Of a DNA stretch of 64,000 nt, positions 1 to 7,566 are shown in pieces. The stretch lies in contig NZ_JALJRY010000017.1 in the NCBI RefSeq assembly GCF_024519455.1, forward strand, positions 166,065 to 230,064. The letters are read 5' to 3'. This DNA comes from Streptomyces sp. STR69 (GTDB lineage Bacteria > Actinomycetota > Actinomycetes > Streptomycetales > Streptomycetaceae). A program made the position numbers and the translations under genes. Below the pieces are notes generated by a model. It had not been told where the DNA came from. It searched no databases and saw nothing but the letters and a program-made list of their open reading frames with translations. Position 1 is the stretch's first letter; every line of letters begins with the position of its first letter.

Positions 1-487
1 GCAGGGTCTGCCGCTTGTCGTACTCCTTCTTGCCTCGCGCGAGCGCGATCTCGGCCTTTGCCCGGCCGTCCTTGAAGTACAGGGCGAGGGGCACGATCGT
101 GTGACCCGTCTCCTGGGTCTTGGACTCCAGCTTGTCGATCTCCTCGCGGTGCAGCAGCAGCTTGCGCTTGCGGCGCACGGAGTGGTTGGTCCAGGTGCCC
201 TGGTGGTACTCGGGGATGTGGGCGTTGTGCAGCCACGCCTCGCCCCCGTCGATCTGGACGAAGCCGTCGGTCAGCGAGGTCCGGCCCTCACGCAGCGACT
301 TGACCTCGGTGCCGGAGAGGACGATCCCGGCCTCGTAGGTGTCGATGATCGCGTAGTCGTGCCGGGCCTTCTTGTTCTGGGCGACGATCTTGCGCTTGCC
401 GCCCTTCTCGCCGTCCCTGGCCTTGCCGACGGTCCCGCCGCCCTGCTTGGGCTGGGACTCCTTGGGTACGTACATTCCCTTGCTCAT
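1..487 (-). CDS. smpB: SsrA-binding protein SmpB (3' end outside window)
   Basis: SmpB binds tmRNA and delivers it to stalled ribosomes for trans-translation. The visible 162 codons begin MSKGMYVPKE and contain family hallmarks: KIVAQNKKARHDY, the EAGIVLSGTEVKSLR segment, HNAHIPEY, and the basic RRKRKLLLH stretch that contacts tmRNA. The ATG at 485-487 follows a GGGGAG Shine-Dalgarno. The gene runs off the left edge at ...DKRQTL, so only the short basic C-terminal tail and stop are missing. It is the last visible gene of a leftward run after ftsE, ftsX and an S41 peptidase, with a 69-bp gap. Identification is firm from the sequence. Confidence 0.97.
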   Translation of the reverse strand, partial: MSKGMYVPKESQPKQGGGTVGKARDGEKGGKRKIVAQNKKARHDYAIIDTYEAGIVLSGTEVKSLREGRTSLTDGFVQIDGGEAWLHNAHIPEYHQGTWTNHSVRRKRKLLLHREEIDKLESKTQETGHTIVPLALYFKDGRAKAEIALARGKKEYDKRQTL

Positions 488-556
488 AGTGCTCCCCATT
501 TTCGCACCACAAGGGGGCCGGAGGGAAAGGCGATTACGAACGGCGCCGGCCGACGG

Positions 557-1741
557 CTACGAAGCGTCCCCGAGCCCGCTCAACACCGTCTCCGCCCGCT
601 CCACGGCGGCCTGTCCCTGCGCGGTGACATCGAGGTCGGGGGTGATGCCCCGGCCGTCGACGGTGTGGCCGGAGGGGGTGCGGTAGTGGCCGACGGTGAG
701 TTCGGCGACTACTCCGTCGGGCAGTTGGCTCGGCATCTGGACCGAGCCCTTGCCGAAGGTCCTGGAGCCCACGACGACCGCGCGACCGCGGTCCTGGAGG
801 GCGCCGGTGAGCATCTCGGCCGCGCTCATCGTGCCGCCGTCGACGAGCGCGACCAGCGGTCTGGTGGTGTCGCCGCCGGTCGCCGCGTGCAGGACCTGCT
901 GCCGGCCGTCTACGTCGTACGTGGCGACGAGGCCGCCGTCGAGGAAGGCGGAGGCGGTGGTGACGGCCTCGGCGACCAGGCCGCCGGAGTTGCCGCGCAG
1001 GTCGAGGATGAACCCGGAGTCGGCGGGGGCCTGGCGGACGGCGGTGCGGACGATGTCGCCGACGCCCTTGGTGAACGCGGAGATCTTGATGACGGTGACC
1101 TCGCCGGCGGGTCTGGTGACGGTCACGGAGTCGGTGGAGAGGCGGGCGCGCCGTACGGTCTCGCTCCACGCGTGCGTGCCGCGCTCCAGGCCGAGGGTGA
1201 CGGTGGTGCCGGCGGCGGCGTCCTGGGCGTCGCCGCGCAGTAAGGACACGACCTCGGTGACGGGCTGTCCGTCGACGTTCTCGCCGTCGACGGTGCGCAG
1301 CCGGTCGCCCTTGCGGACGCCCGCGGTGGCGGCGGGCGACCCGGACTGCACCTTGGTCACCTCGATCCGGCCGTCGCGCTCCCGGCGGGCCCAGAGCCCG
1401 ACGCCGGTGTACTGGCCGTCGAGGGCCTGCTCGAACTCCTCGTACTCCCCTTGGGAGTACACGGCGCCCCAGCGGTCCCCGCTGCGGCTGACGGCGCGTT
1501 CGGCGGCCTCCATGGGCGACTTGCCGTCGGCCTTGGCCTCGGCGGCGGCCTTCGCGACCTCCTCCGTACGGCCGAGGGGCGCCGAACGGGCCGTACCGGA
1601 CGCCGATTTCCGGTCGGGGCGGTCGGATTCGTCGAACGACCCGGTCGCCGCGCCGGCGACGAGCACGCTCGCGAACACCAATGTCAGGGCGGCCCCGCGG
1701 CGGATGCGGCGGGGCTGACAGAACAGGTCGCGGCCTGACAT
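557..1741 (-). CDS. S41 family (C-terminal processing) peptidase
   Basis: A 394-residue secreted or membrane-anchored serine protease of the Ctp/Tsp family, which clips extracytoplasmic proteins. The N-terminus has an arginine-rich stretch and a hydrophobic segment (about residues 17-33, ALTLVFASVLVAGAA) that looks like a signal peptide or anchor. A PDZ domain follows (about 110-190, GVRKGDRLRTVDGENV), then the TSPc catalytic domain (about 210-370) with ILDLRGNSGG, the nucleophile serine in GGTMSAAEMLTG and the general-base lysine in TFGKGSVQ. The ATG at 1741 has no clear Shine-Dalgarno, so the start is the least certain point. It lies 67 bp downstream of ftsX, separated by a hairpin. Its link to division is inference from position only. 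Confidence 0.92.
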   Translation of the reverse strand: MSGRDLFCQPRRIRRGAALTLVFASVLVAGAATGSFDESDRPDRKSASGTARSAPLGRTEEVAKAAAEAKADGKSPMEAAERAVSRSGDRWGAVYSQGEYEEFEQALDGQYTGVGLWARRERDGRIEVTKVQSGSPAATAGVRKGDRLRTVDGENVDGQPVTEVVSLLRGDAQDAAAGTTVTLGLERGTHAWSETVRRARLSTDSVTVTRPAGEVTVIKISAFTKGVGDIVRTAVRQAPADSGFILDLRGNSGGLVAEAVTTASAFLDGGLVATYDVDGRQQVLHAATGGDTTRPLVALVDGGTMSAAEMLTGALQDRGRAVVVGSRTFGKGSVQMPSQLPDGVVAELTVGHYRTPSGHTVDGRGITPDLDVTAQGQAAVERAETVLSGLGDAS

Positions 1742-1765
1742 GGCGGTGAGTCTAGGACAACGGGA

Positions 1766-1797
1766 AGGGCCGCACGGGCGGTTGCCCGTACGGCCCT
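1766..1797 (-). terminator. Hairpin between ftsX and the S41 peptidase gene
   Basis: A 14-bp stem with one mismatch (AGGGCCGCACGGGC pairing with GCCCGTACGGCCCT) closes a GGTT loop. It lies just after the ftsX stop. No long T-tract follows, so it may attenuate rather than end transcription before the peptidase gene. Confidence 0.5.
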
Positions 1798-1808
1798 CTT
1801 GGCATGCG

Positions 1809-2729
1809 TCACACCTTCAGGTACTTGCGCAGCGCGAAAAACGCTGCCAGCGCAGGCATCAGGAGGCTCGTCGCGAGGATGAGCGGGAGCTTCGTCAGGA
1901 CGGCGTCCCAGCCGATGAAGTTGATCAGATTGAGCTTGTGGGACAGGTCCAGGCCGTGGTCGATGATGAAGTACCGGCCGACCACCAGGAATCCGCAGGC
2001 GACCGTGCCGCCGATGAGACCGGCGACGGCGGCCTCCATGATGAACGGGGCCTGGATGTAGAAGCCGGACGCGCCGACCAGCCGCATGATGCCGGTCTCA
2101 CGGCGACGGCTGAACGCCGAGACGCGCACCGTGTTGACGATCAGCATCAGGGCGACGACGAGCATGAGGGCCATGACCGCGCGGGCGGCCCAGTTCATGC
2201 CGTTCAGGAGGCCGAAGAGGTTGTCCAGGATGCCCTTCTGGTCCTGCACCGACTGGACACCACCGCGGCCGTCGAAGGCCGTCGCGATGACCTGGTACTT
2301 CTCCGGGTCCTTGAGCTTGATGCGGTACGACTCCTGCATCTGGTCCGGAGTGAGGGAACTGGCCAGCGGGGAGTCGCCGAACTGCTGCTTGTAGTGCTTG
2401 TACGCCTCGTCCTGCGACTCGTACGTGACCTTCTGGACGACCGACGACATCTTGTCGAGGTCGGAGACGATCTGCTTCTTCTGGTCGTCGGTCACCGCGC
2501 CCTTGGCGCAGTTGGGGTCGGACTCGGCGTCGCTCTTGTTGCAGAGGAAGATCGAGACGTTGACCTTGTCGTACCAGTAGCCCTTCATCGTGGTGACCTG
2601 GTCGCTCATCAGGAGCGAGCCGCCGAAGAGGGCCAGGGACAGGGCTACGGAGACGACGACCGCGAAGGTCATCGTCAGGTTGCGGCGGAGACCGACACCG
2701 ATCTCGGACAGTACGAACTGGGCGCGCAT
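1809..2729 (-). CDS. ftsX: Cell division protein FtsX
   Basis: A 306-residue permease-like subunit of the FtsEX complex, which couples the divisome to cell-wall hydrolases. Visible topology is the standard one: a short cytoplasmic N-terminus, TM1 (about 18-42), a large extracytoplasmic domain (about 45-175) containing two cysteines (FLCNKSDAESDPNCAKG), then three further membrane segments ending in FFALRKYLKV. The RRRETGIMRLVGAS motif after TM2 is typical of FtsX and MacB-type permeases. It is 65 bp downstream of ftsE on the same strand. The ATG has only a weak GAAG ribosome site. Confidence 0.97.
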   Translation of the reverse strand: MRAQFVLSEIGVGLRRNLTMTFAVVVSVALSLALFGGSLLMSDQVTTMKGYWYDKVNVSIFLCNKSDAESDPNCAKGAVTDDQKKQIVSDLDKMSSVVQKVTYESQDEAYKHYKQQFGDSPLASSLTPDQMQESYRIKLKDPEKYQVIATAFDGRGGVQSVQDQKGILDNLFGLLNGMNWAARAVMALMLVVALMLIVNTVRVSAFSRRRETGIMRLVGASGFYIQAPFIMEAAVAGLIGGTVACGFLVVGRYFIIDHGLDLSHKLNLINFIGWDAVLTKLPLILATSLLMPALAAFFALRKYLKV

Positions 2730-2794
2730 GGCGGCTTCTTCAGGCCTTTCCGTGGACGGACATCAGACGGCGGTCGGTCGGCGATCAGCGAGGG

Positions 2795-3484
2795 TCAGTG
2801 CTGGTAGCCGTAGACGCCACGCGCCTGGTCACGGACGAGACGGCCGCCCTCCAGCTCGATGACGCGCTTGCGCATCTGGTCCACGATGTTCTGGTCGTGC
2901 GTCGCCATCACCACGGTGGTGCCCGTCCGGTTGATGCGGTCGAGCAGCTTCATGATGCCGACGGAGGTCTGCGGGTCGAGGTTGCCGGTGGGCTCGTCCG
3001 CGATGAGGAGCTTGGGCCGGTTCACGAAGGCTCTCGCGATGGCCACGCGCTGCTGCTCACCACCGGAGAGTTCACCGGGCCGCCGGTCCTCCTTGCCGCC
3101 GAGGCCGACGAGGTCGAGCACCTGGGGCACGGACTTGCGGATCTCGCCCTTGGACTTGCCGATGACCTCCTGCGCGAAGGCCACGTTCTCGGCGACCGTC
3201 TTGTTGGGCAGCAGGCGGAAGTCCTGGAAGACGGTCCCCAGCTGGCGGCGCATCTGCGGCACCTTCCAGTTGGAGATGCGGGCGAGGTCCTTGCCCAGCA
3301 CGTGCACCTGGCCCTGGCTGCACCGCTCCTCGCGGAGGACCAGCCTCAGGAAGGTGGACTTTCCGGAGCCCGAGGACCCCACGAGGAACACGAACTCGCC
3401 CTTCTCCACTTCCAGGGAGACGTCCCTGAGAGCGGGGCGGGTCTGCTTGGGGTAGACCTTGGAGACACTGTCGAATCGGATCAC
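2795..3484 (-). CDS. ftsE: Cell division ATP-binding protein FtsE
   Basis: A 229-residue ABC ATPase of the FtsEX divisome complex. It shows Walker A (GSSGSGKST), the Q-loop region, signature LSGGEQQRVAIARAF, Walker B LLIADEPTGNLD and the switch histidine in ATHDQ. I chose the GTG at 3482-3484 (VIRFDSVSKVYPKQTRPAL) because it gives the family N-terminus and length. The reading frame stays open upstream, but that part looks non-coding. No good Shine-Dalgarno precedes this GTG, so it may be translated from a very short leader. It heads the leftward run ftsE-ftsX-S41 peptidase-smpB. Confidence 0.96.
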   Translation of the reverse strand: MIRFDSVSKVYPKQTRPALRDVSLEVEKGEFVFLVGSSGSGKSTFLRLVLREERCSQGQVHVLGKDLARISNWKVPQMRRQLGTVFQDFRLLPNKTVAENVAFAQEVIGKSKGEIRKSVPQVLDLVGLGGKEDRRPGELSGGEQQRVAIARAFVNRPKLLIADEPTGNLDPQTSVGIMKLLDRINRTGTTVVMATHDQNIVDQMRKRVIELEGGRLVRDQARGVYGYQH

Positions 3485-3674
3485 GGGTGCACCACGGGTA
3501 GCCGGGGGTAGGTGAGCGTGACCATACGCGACCCGGGTGGGCCCGCGCAGTCGCCCTCCGGGGTTGTGCGAGGCTTGCACGTTTTGTCGCGGATTTGAAG
3601 GGCTGGAACGCGCGGGGTCGGGGCAGGATAAGGCGAGCCGCGCCGAATCCCGCGGAACCTGGCACAGTGGAGGG

Positions 3675-3701
3675 GGAACGTTCTGGTTTCCCTGGGCGTT
3701 G
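3675..3701 (+). promoter_or_regulatory. Candidate ECF (sigma-R-like) promoter
   Basis: GGAAC at 3675-3679 is followed after exactly 18 bases by GTTG at 3698-3701. The known SigR consensus is GGAAT, 18 bases, GTT; SigE-type promoters also use GGAAC at -35. It sits about 35 bp upstream of the small zinc-ribbon gene. This is a pattern match only. Confidence 0.35.
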
Positions 3702-3735
3702 TGTCTGTGAAAGCCGGTGCAAGGAGGGCGAGCGC

Positions 3736-3927
3736 ATGACGTACGACCGGTTGGTGTGCGCGAACTGCGCGGCGCCCGTGAACGAGGGCCGCTGTCCCGT
3801 CTGCCGCGCGAATCGTCAGCGGCTGCAGCAGGAGAACCCGTGGGGCAATCTCAATCCCATGGCGTTGATTGCCCTGCTCGCGGTGCTGATCGCGGCGCTG
3901 GCGCTGGTGGCGCACCAGACCGCGTAG
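3736..3927 (+). CDS. Small zinc-ribbon protein with C-terminal membrane segment
   Basis: A 63-residue protein of unknown function. The N-terminus holds two cysteine pairs, CANC and CPVC, spaced as in a single zinc ribbon (MTYDRLVCANCAAPVNEG). Residues about 43-60 (MALIALLAVLIAALALVA) form one membrane segment close to the C-terminus, so the protein is probably tail-anchored with the zinc knuckle in the cytoplasm. The ATG at 3736 is chosen for the strong AAGGAGGGCGAGCGC ribosome site just before it. The gene is divergent from ftsE and ends in a strong convergent terminator. Cytoplasmic redox or regulatory roles are possible, but none can be assigned. Confidence 0.8.
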   Translation: MTYDRLVCANCAAPVNEGRCPVCRANRQRLQQENPWGNLNPMALIALLAVLIAALALVAHQTA

Positions 3928-3949
3928 GCGGCCTGGACAAGGACACGCA

Positions 3950-3982
3950 GAAGGGCCCGGAGCGACAAGCTCCGGGCCCTTC
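3950..3982. terminator. Bidirectional terminator
   Basis: A perfect 14-bp stem (GAAGGGCCCGGAGC and its complement) closes a GACAA loop between the convergent zinc-ribbon gene and the LAETG surface-protein gene. It can serve both strands. Confidence 0.85.
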
Positions 3983-4023
3983 GTCGTACGGCGTGCGCAC
4001 GGTCCGTACGGGGACGGCTACCG

Positions 4024-4635
4024 TCAGGCGACCGTGCCGTTGCGGCCGTTCCCGAGGCGCGGGAGGACGCGGAAGGCGATGCCGCCGGCGATCATCGTCG
4101 CGGCGCCGATCAGCAGGAACGCGGTCTGGCCGGCACCGGTCTCGGCCAGCTCGTCACCGCTGCCCTGGGCCGAGGTGTCGGAACCGGTGTCGGTGAGGGC
4201 GGAGGTACCGGCTTCCTGGGCGGAGGAGCCGCCGTCGGGGTCGGTGTTGTTGCCGCCGGTGGAGCCGGAGCCGCTGGTGCTGCCGTCCGACGGGCTGTCG
4301 GTGGGCTCGTCCGTCGGCTCGGTGGGGTTGTCGGTGGGCTCGGTCGGCTCGTCGCTGGGAGGCGCCGACGTCGGCGGCTCGGAGGACGGGGGCTCCGAGG
4401 TCGGCGGCTCCGAGGTCGGGGGCTCGCTCGTGTTCGGAGCGGTCGGGATCACCGAGTCGGTCGGGGACGGGGAGTCCGTCCCGTCGCCGGGTGCGTCGTC
4501 GGTGGTGGTAGTGGCGCTCAGCGTCACGCCCAGGTCGAGCGCCGATGCGGCACCCGCGGCGGTCAGCGAGGCGCCGGCGGCGATGATCGCGCCTGCCGCT
4601 ATTCGCGCGACACGGATCCGCGTCTTCTTCGTCAT
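4024..4635 (-). CDS. LAETG-anchored surface protein, Ser/Thr/Pro-rich
   Basis: A 203-residue secreted protein with a typical sortase-substrate layout. A signal peptide comes first (KKTRIRVARI then a hydrophobic run to about residue 32, AAGAASA). A long low-complexity Pro/Ser/Thr/Glu spacer built on EPPTS and EPTD units covers about 45-110, followed by a Gly/Ser-rich part. The LAETG motif lies at about residue 164, then a hydrophobic segment (TAFLLIGAATMIAGGIAF) and a short basic tail. Streptomyces class E sortases recognise LAxTG, so covalent anchoring to peptidoglycan is predicted. No folded domain is visible between signal and anchor, which suggests a stalk or wall-spanning decoration. The ATG follows GGGGGTAG. 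Confidence 0.85.
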   Translation of the reverse strand: MTKKTRIRVARIAAGAIIAAGASLTAAGAASALDLGVTLSATTTTDDAPGDGTDSPSPTDSVIPTAPNTSEPPTSEPPTSEPPSSEPPTSAPPSDEPTEPTDNPTEPTDEPTDSPSDGSTSGSGSTGGNNTDPDGGSSAQEAGTSALTDTGSDTSAQGSGDELAETGAGQTAFLLIGAATMIAGGIAFRVLPRLGNGRNGTVA

Positions 4636-4901
4636 TAGGTTGCTACCCCCATGTAGCTCGTCGTCAGTGGTGCGTCGGTGTCCGGGGCCGTGATCGACAG
4701 GGGTAGCGGCTGGCGAAAGCTCGACTCCCCCGGTTCACATGCGCCCCGGAGACACGCATGCCACGCTTTACCCTTCCCATTTTTCACAGCAACGTCAAGG
4801 CCGTTGCGAGCGCAATGTCCAACTACGGGTTCTTTGCTGGGGGATGGAACCTGTGAGTGTGATGCAAAACCCAGACATCGAAGAGCAAGACGGGAAAGCA
4901 A
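4636..4901. other. Non-coding leader region upstream of the LAETG gene
   Basis: Together with the terminator after prfB this makes a gap of about 310 bases. On the minus strand a TTGACG lies at 4793-4798, but I see no well-placed -10 partner. The leader of the LAETG gene would be long (about 150 nt), so a structured 5' UTR is possible, but I could not match it to a known riboswitch class. Confidence 0.4.
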
Positions 4902-4936
4902 AAGGCAACTGCCGCCCGCCGGGCGGCAGTTGCCTT
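4902..4936 (-). terminator. Terminator of prfB
   Basis: A perfect 16-bp stem (AAGGCAACTGCCGCCC and its complement) with a three-base loop begins 10 bp beyond the prfB stop on the minus strand. The outer A:T pairs give a short U-tract. Confidence 0.85.
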
Positions 4937-4946
4937 GTCGACAAAC

Positions 4947-6053
4947 TTACTTCTCCTGCTGCTTGCGCCAGCGAATTCCGGCCTCCAGGAAGCCGTCGAT
5001 CTCGCCGTTGAACACGCCCTCGGGGTTGCCCACTTCGTACTCGGTGCGCAGGTCCTTGACCATCTGGTACGGGTGCAGGACGTACGAACGCATCTGGTTG
5101 CCCCAGGAGTTGCCGCCGTCGCCCTTGAGGGCGTCCATCCGGGCCTGCTCCTCCTGGCGGCGGCGCTCCAGCAGCTTGGCCTGGAGCACGTTCATCGCGC
5201 TGGCCTTGTTCTGGATCTGCGAGCGCTCGTTCTGGCAGGAGACGACGATGCCGGTGGGCAGGTGGGTCAGACGGACCGCGGAGTCGGTGGTGTTGACGCC
5301 CTGGCCGCCGGGCCCGGAGGAGCGGTACACGTCGACGCGCAGCTCGGACTCGTCGATCTCGATGTGGTCGGTCTGCTCGACGACCGGCAGGATCTCGACA
5401 CCGGCGAAGGAGGTCTGACGGCGCCCCTGGTTGTCGAAGGGCGAGATCCGGACCAGCCGGTGCGTGCCCTGCTCGACGGAGAGCGTGCCGTAGGCGTACG
5501 GGACGTGCACGGCGAAGGTGGTCGACTTGATGCCGGCTTCTTCGGCGTACGACGTCTCGTAGAGCTCCGTCTTGTAGCCGTGGCGCTCGGCCCAGCGCAG
5601 GTACATGCGCTGGAGCTTCTCGGCGAAGTCGGAGGCGTCGACGCCGCCGGCCTCCGCGCGGATGGTGACGACGGCCTCGCGGGAGTCGTACTCGCCGGAG
5701 AGAAGGGTGCGGACCTCCATCTCGTCCAGCGCCTTCTTGACGGCGGTCAGCTCGTGCTCCGCCTCGGCGAGGGTGTCCGGGTCGTCCTCCTCCTCGGCCA
5801 TCTCGAAGAGGACAGAGAGGTCGTCGATCCGGCCGCGCAGGGCCTCGGTCTTGCGGATCTCGGCCTGGAGGTGGCTCAGCTTGCTGGTGACCTTCTGCGC
5901 CGCCTCCGGGTCGTCCCACAGGGAGGGCGCTGCCGCCTGCTCCTCAAGGACGACGACATCTGCCCTCAGCTTGTCCAGGTCCAGGACGGCCTCGATCGAC
6001 TCCATGGTCGAGGAGAGGGACTTGAGCTCTTCGGAAACATCGACGACTGCCAC
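4947..6053 (-). CDS. prfB: Peptide chain release factor 2
   Basis: RF2 reads UGA and UAA and releases the finished peptide. The 368 residues include the SPF anticodon-like motif (RISPFDNQGRR, about 205) and the peptidyl-hydrolase GGQ motif (SSGPGGQGVNTTDS, about 250). The gene is one uninterrupted frame: there is no programmed +1 frameshift with an internal TGA near codon 26, unlike E. coli prfB. The start is GTG (6051-6053) giving MAVVDVSEEL, with a GGAGG placed unusually close (one base) to the start codon. It sits alone on its transcript, with a strong terminator after it. Confidence 0.97.
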   Translation of the reverse strand: MAVVDVSEELKSLSSTMESIEAVLDLDKLRADVVVLEEQAAAPSLWDDPEAAQKVTSKLSHLQAEIRKTEALRGRIDDLSVLFEMAEEEDDPDTLAEAEHELTAVKKALDEMEVRTLLSGEYDSREAVVTIRAEAGGVDASDFAEKLQRMYLRWAERHGYKTELYETSYAEEAGIKSTTFAVHVPYAYGTLSVEQGTHRLVRISPFDNQGRRQTSFAGVEILPVVEQTDHIEIDESELRVDVYRSSGPGGQGVNTTDSAVRLTHLPTGIVVSCQNERSQIQNKASAMNVLQAKLLERRRQEEQARMDALKGDGGNSWGNQMRSYVLHPYQMVKDLRTEYEVGNPEGVFNGEIDGFLEAGIRWRKQQEK

Positions 6054-6193
6054 GCCTCCAGCGTAACGGCTCCGCCAAGCGGGGAGCGCCGGGCCTGCGA
6101 CAGCTGGACGTCACCGGGGCTCCGCCCCCCGGACCCCCGGGCCTATGCCCACCCACCACCCGTCTCGGTCGGCCGAGAGGTGCCGAAGAGCCC

Positions 6194-7435
6194 CTACGGC
6201 GAAGCCGGTGCCGAGTTCTTCGTGTCCGGGGAGGTCGTGCCGGAGTCGTCCCCCGACGTCGCCGCCCACGTACCGACCCCCACCGCCGCGACCAGCACCA
6301 CCGCCGCCGCCCCGAGCGTCAGCCGCCGGCGCCGGGTCGCCGCCCGGTGGCGGGCCGAGCCGGGACGCGGAGCGCCCGCCGCACGCGGCGCCCGTGCCGT
6401 CCCGCGCGCCCCGCCCGCCAGTTCGTCCGGCGCGGGCACCCGCATCGAGGTGTGCGTGTCCCGGTTGGAGTCGGCGGGCTTGGCGCCCGGCACCAGCGGT
6501 ACGGCACCGCGCCGTACCCGCTCACCGCGCGCGGGCGTGGCCACCGGGGCCTCCTCCGGCTCCGCGTCCTCCTGCTCAGAGTCCGGCTCGTCGACGTCCA
6601 GTGGAGGCATCCCGGCCAGTATGGGCAGCTGTTCGCGCAGCCGGGCGGCGAGTTCGGAGGCCCGCAGCCGGGACGCCGGGGCCTTCGCCAGGCACTGGAC
6701 GAGCAGCGCCCACAGCTCCTCGGGGATCCCGGGCAGCGGTACGACGGTCTCGGTGACATGGCGTCGCAGCACCGCGCCGGGGTGGCCGCCGCCGAACGGG
6801 GTGAATCCGGCGAGGAGTTCGTAGAGGACGGTCGCCAGGGCGTAGATGTCGACGGCCGCGCGCGGGGGCAGGCCCTCGACGATCTCGGGGGCGAGGTAGT
6901 CGGGCGTGCCGATGATCTTCGTGGCGCGGGTGCGGCGCGGGGAGTCGATGAGTTTGGCGACCCCGAAGTCCGTCAGCAGGGCGGGGTGCGCTCCGCCGGG
7001 GCCGAGCGGGCCCTGCATGTCGAGGAGCACGTTCTCCGGCTTGACGTCCCGGTGGACGACGCCTGCCGCGTGGGCCGCGGCGAGTCCGTCCGCGATGTCG
7101 GCGACGATCGCGACCGCCGCCTCGGGGGCGAGCCGGCGTTCCCGGTCGAGGCGGGTGCGCAGGTCGGTGCCGCGGACCAGGTCCATGACGAGGGCGAGGT
7201 CGTTGCCGTCGACGACCAGGTCCCGTACGGACACGATGTTCGGGTGCTCCAGGCCGAGCAGGGCGGTGCGCTCCTGCACGAAGCGGCCGACGAGCTCCTG
7301 GTCGGACGCGAGGTCCTCGCGCAGCAGCTTGACGGCGACGGGCCCCTCGGGACCCTCGCCCAGCCACACCGTGCCGGCGCTGCCCCGCCCCAGGATCTGG
7401 TTGGCGGTGTACCGGCTGCCGATCTTCCGTGCCAA
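6194..7435 (-). CDS. pkaB: Receptor-type Ser/Thr protein kinase (PkaB-like)
   Basis: A 413-residue Hanks-type kinase. The kinase domain covers about residues 8-265: glycine loop GRGSAGTVWLG, ATP lysine in VAVKLL, catalytic loop HRDVKPENVLL, DFG in LTDFGVAK, and APE in YLAPEIVEG. A Pro/Glu/Ala-rich linker leads to a single membrane segment (about 370-390, LTLGAAAVVLVAAVGVG) and a short outer tail ending in DTKNSAPASP. The tail has no PASTA repeats, so it is unlike PknB. The start codon is TTG at 7433-7435, supported by GGAG five bases upstream. The gene is 131 bp downstream of a second kinase on the same strand. The name rests on recalled synteny with S. coelicolor pkaA/pkaB. Confidence 0.88.
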   Translation of the reverse strand: MARKIGSRYTANQILGRGSAGTVWLGEGPEGPVAVKLLREDLASDQELVGRFVQERTALLGLEHPNIVSVRDLVVDGNDLALVMDLVRGTDLRTRLDRERRLAPEAAVAIVADIADGLAAAHAAGVVHRDVKPENVLLDMQGPLGPGGAHPALLTDFGVAKLIDSPRRTRATKIIGTPDYLAPEIVEGLPPRAAVDIYALATVLYELLAGFTPFGGGHPGAVLRRHVTETVVPLPGIPEELWALLVQCLAKAPASRLRASELAARLREQLPILAGMPPLDVDEPDSEQEDAEPEEAPVATPARGERVRRGAVPLVPGAKPADSNRDTHTSMRVPAPDELAGGARGTARAPRAAGAPRPGSARHRAATRRRRLTLGAAAVVLVAAVGVGTWAATSGDDSGTTSPDTKNSAPASP

Positions 7436-7566
7436 GACTGCTCCTACCGACGCGTGTGTCGCTAAAACTACGCGTCAGATGAGCCAACCTTCACCGCCAG
7501 GGCGGAAATCACCCACTGGGTGTCGACAAATCCCCAACCCAGCGTCCGACAAGGGCGGTTCGAGGG

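Noticed and set aside
101..1243. Long open frame on the + strand opposite the S41 peptidase and smpB genes
   Set aside because: Composition (Gly/Val/Ala/Leu-rich, no domain) is that of an antisense shadow in high-GC DNA; both minus-strand genes are clearly recognisable.
4636..4901. Possible c-di-AMP (ydaO-type) riboswitch upstream of the LAETG gene
   Set aside because: A long leader is plausible, but I could not match the conserved riboswitch segments; needs a covariance-model search.
5944..6053. Programmed frameshift in prfB
   Set aside because: The RF2 frame is continuous with no internal TGA and no slippery CTT-TGA site, so frameshift autoregulation is absent.
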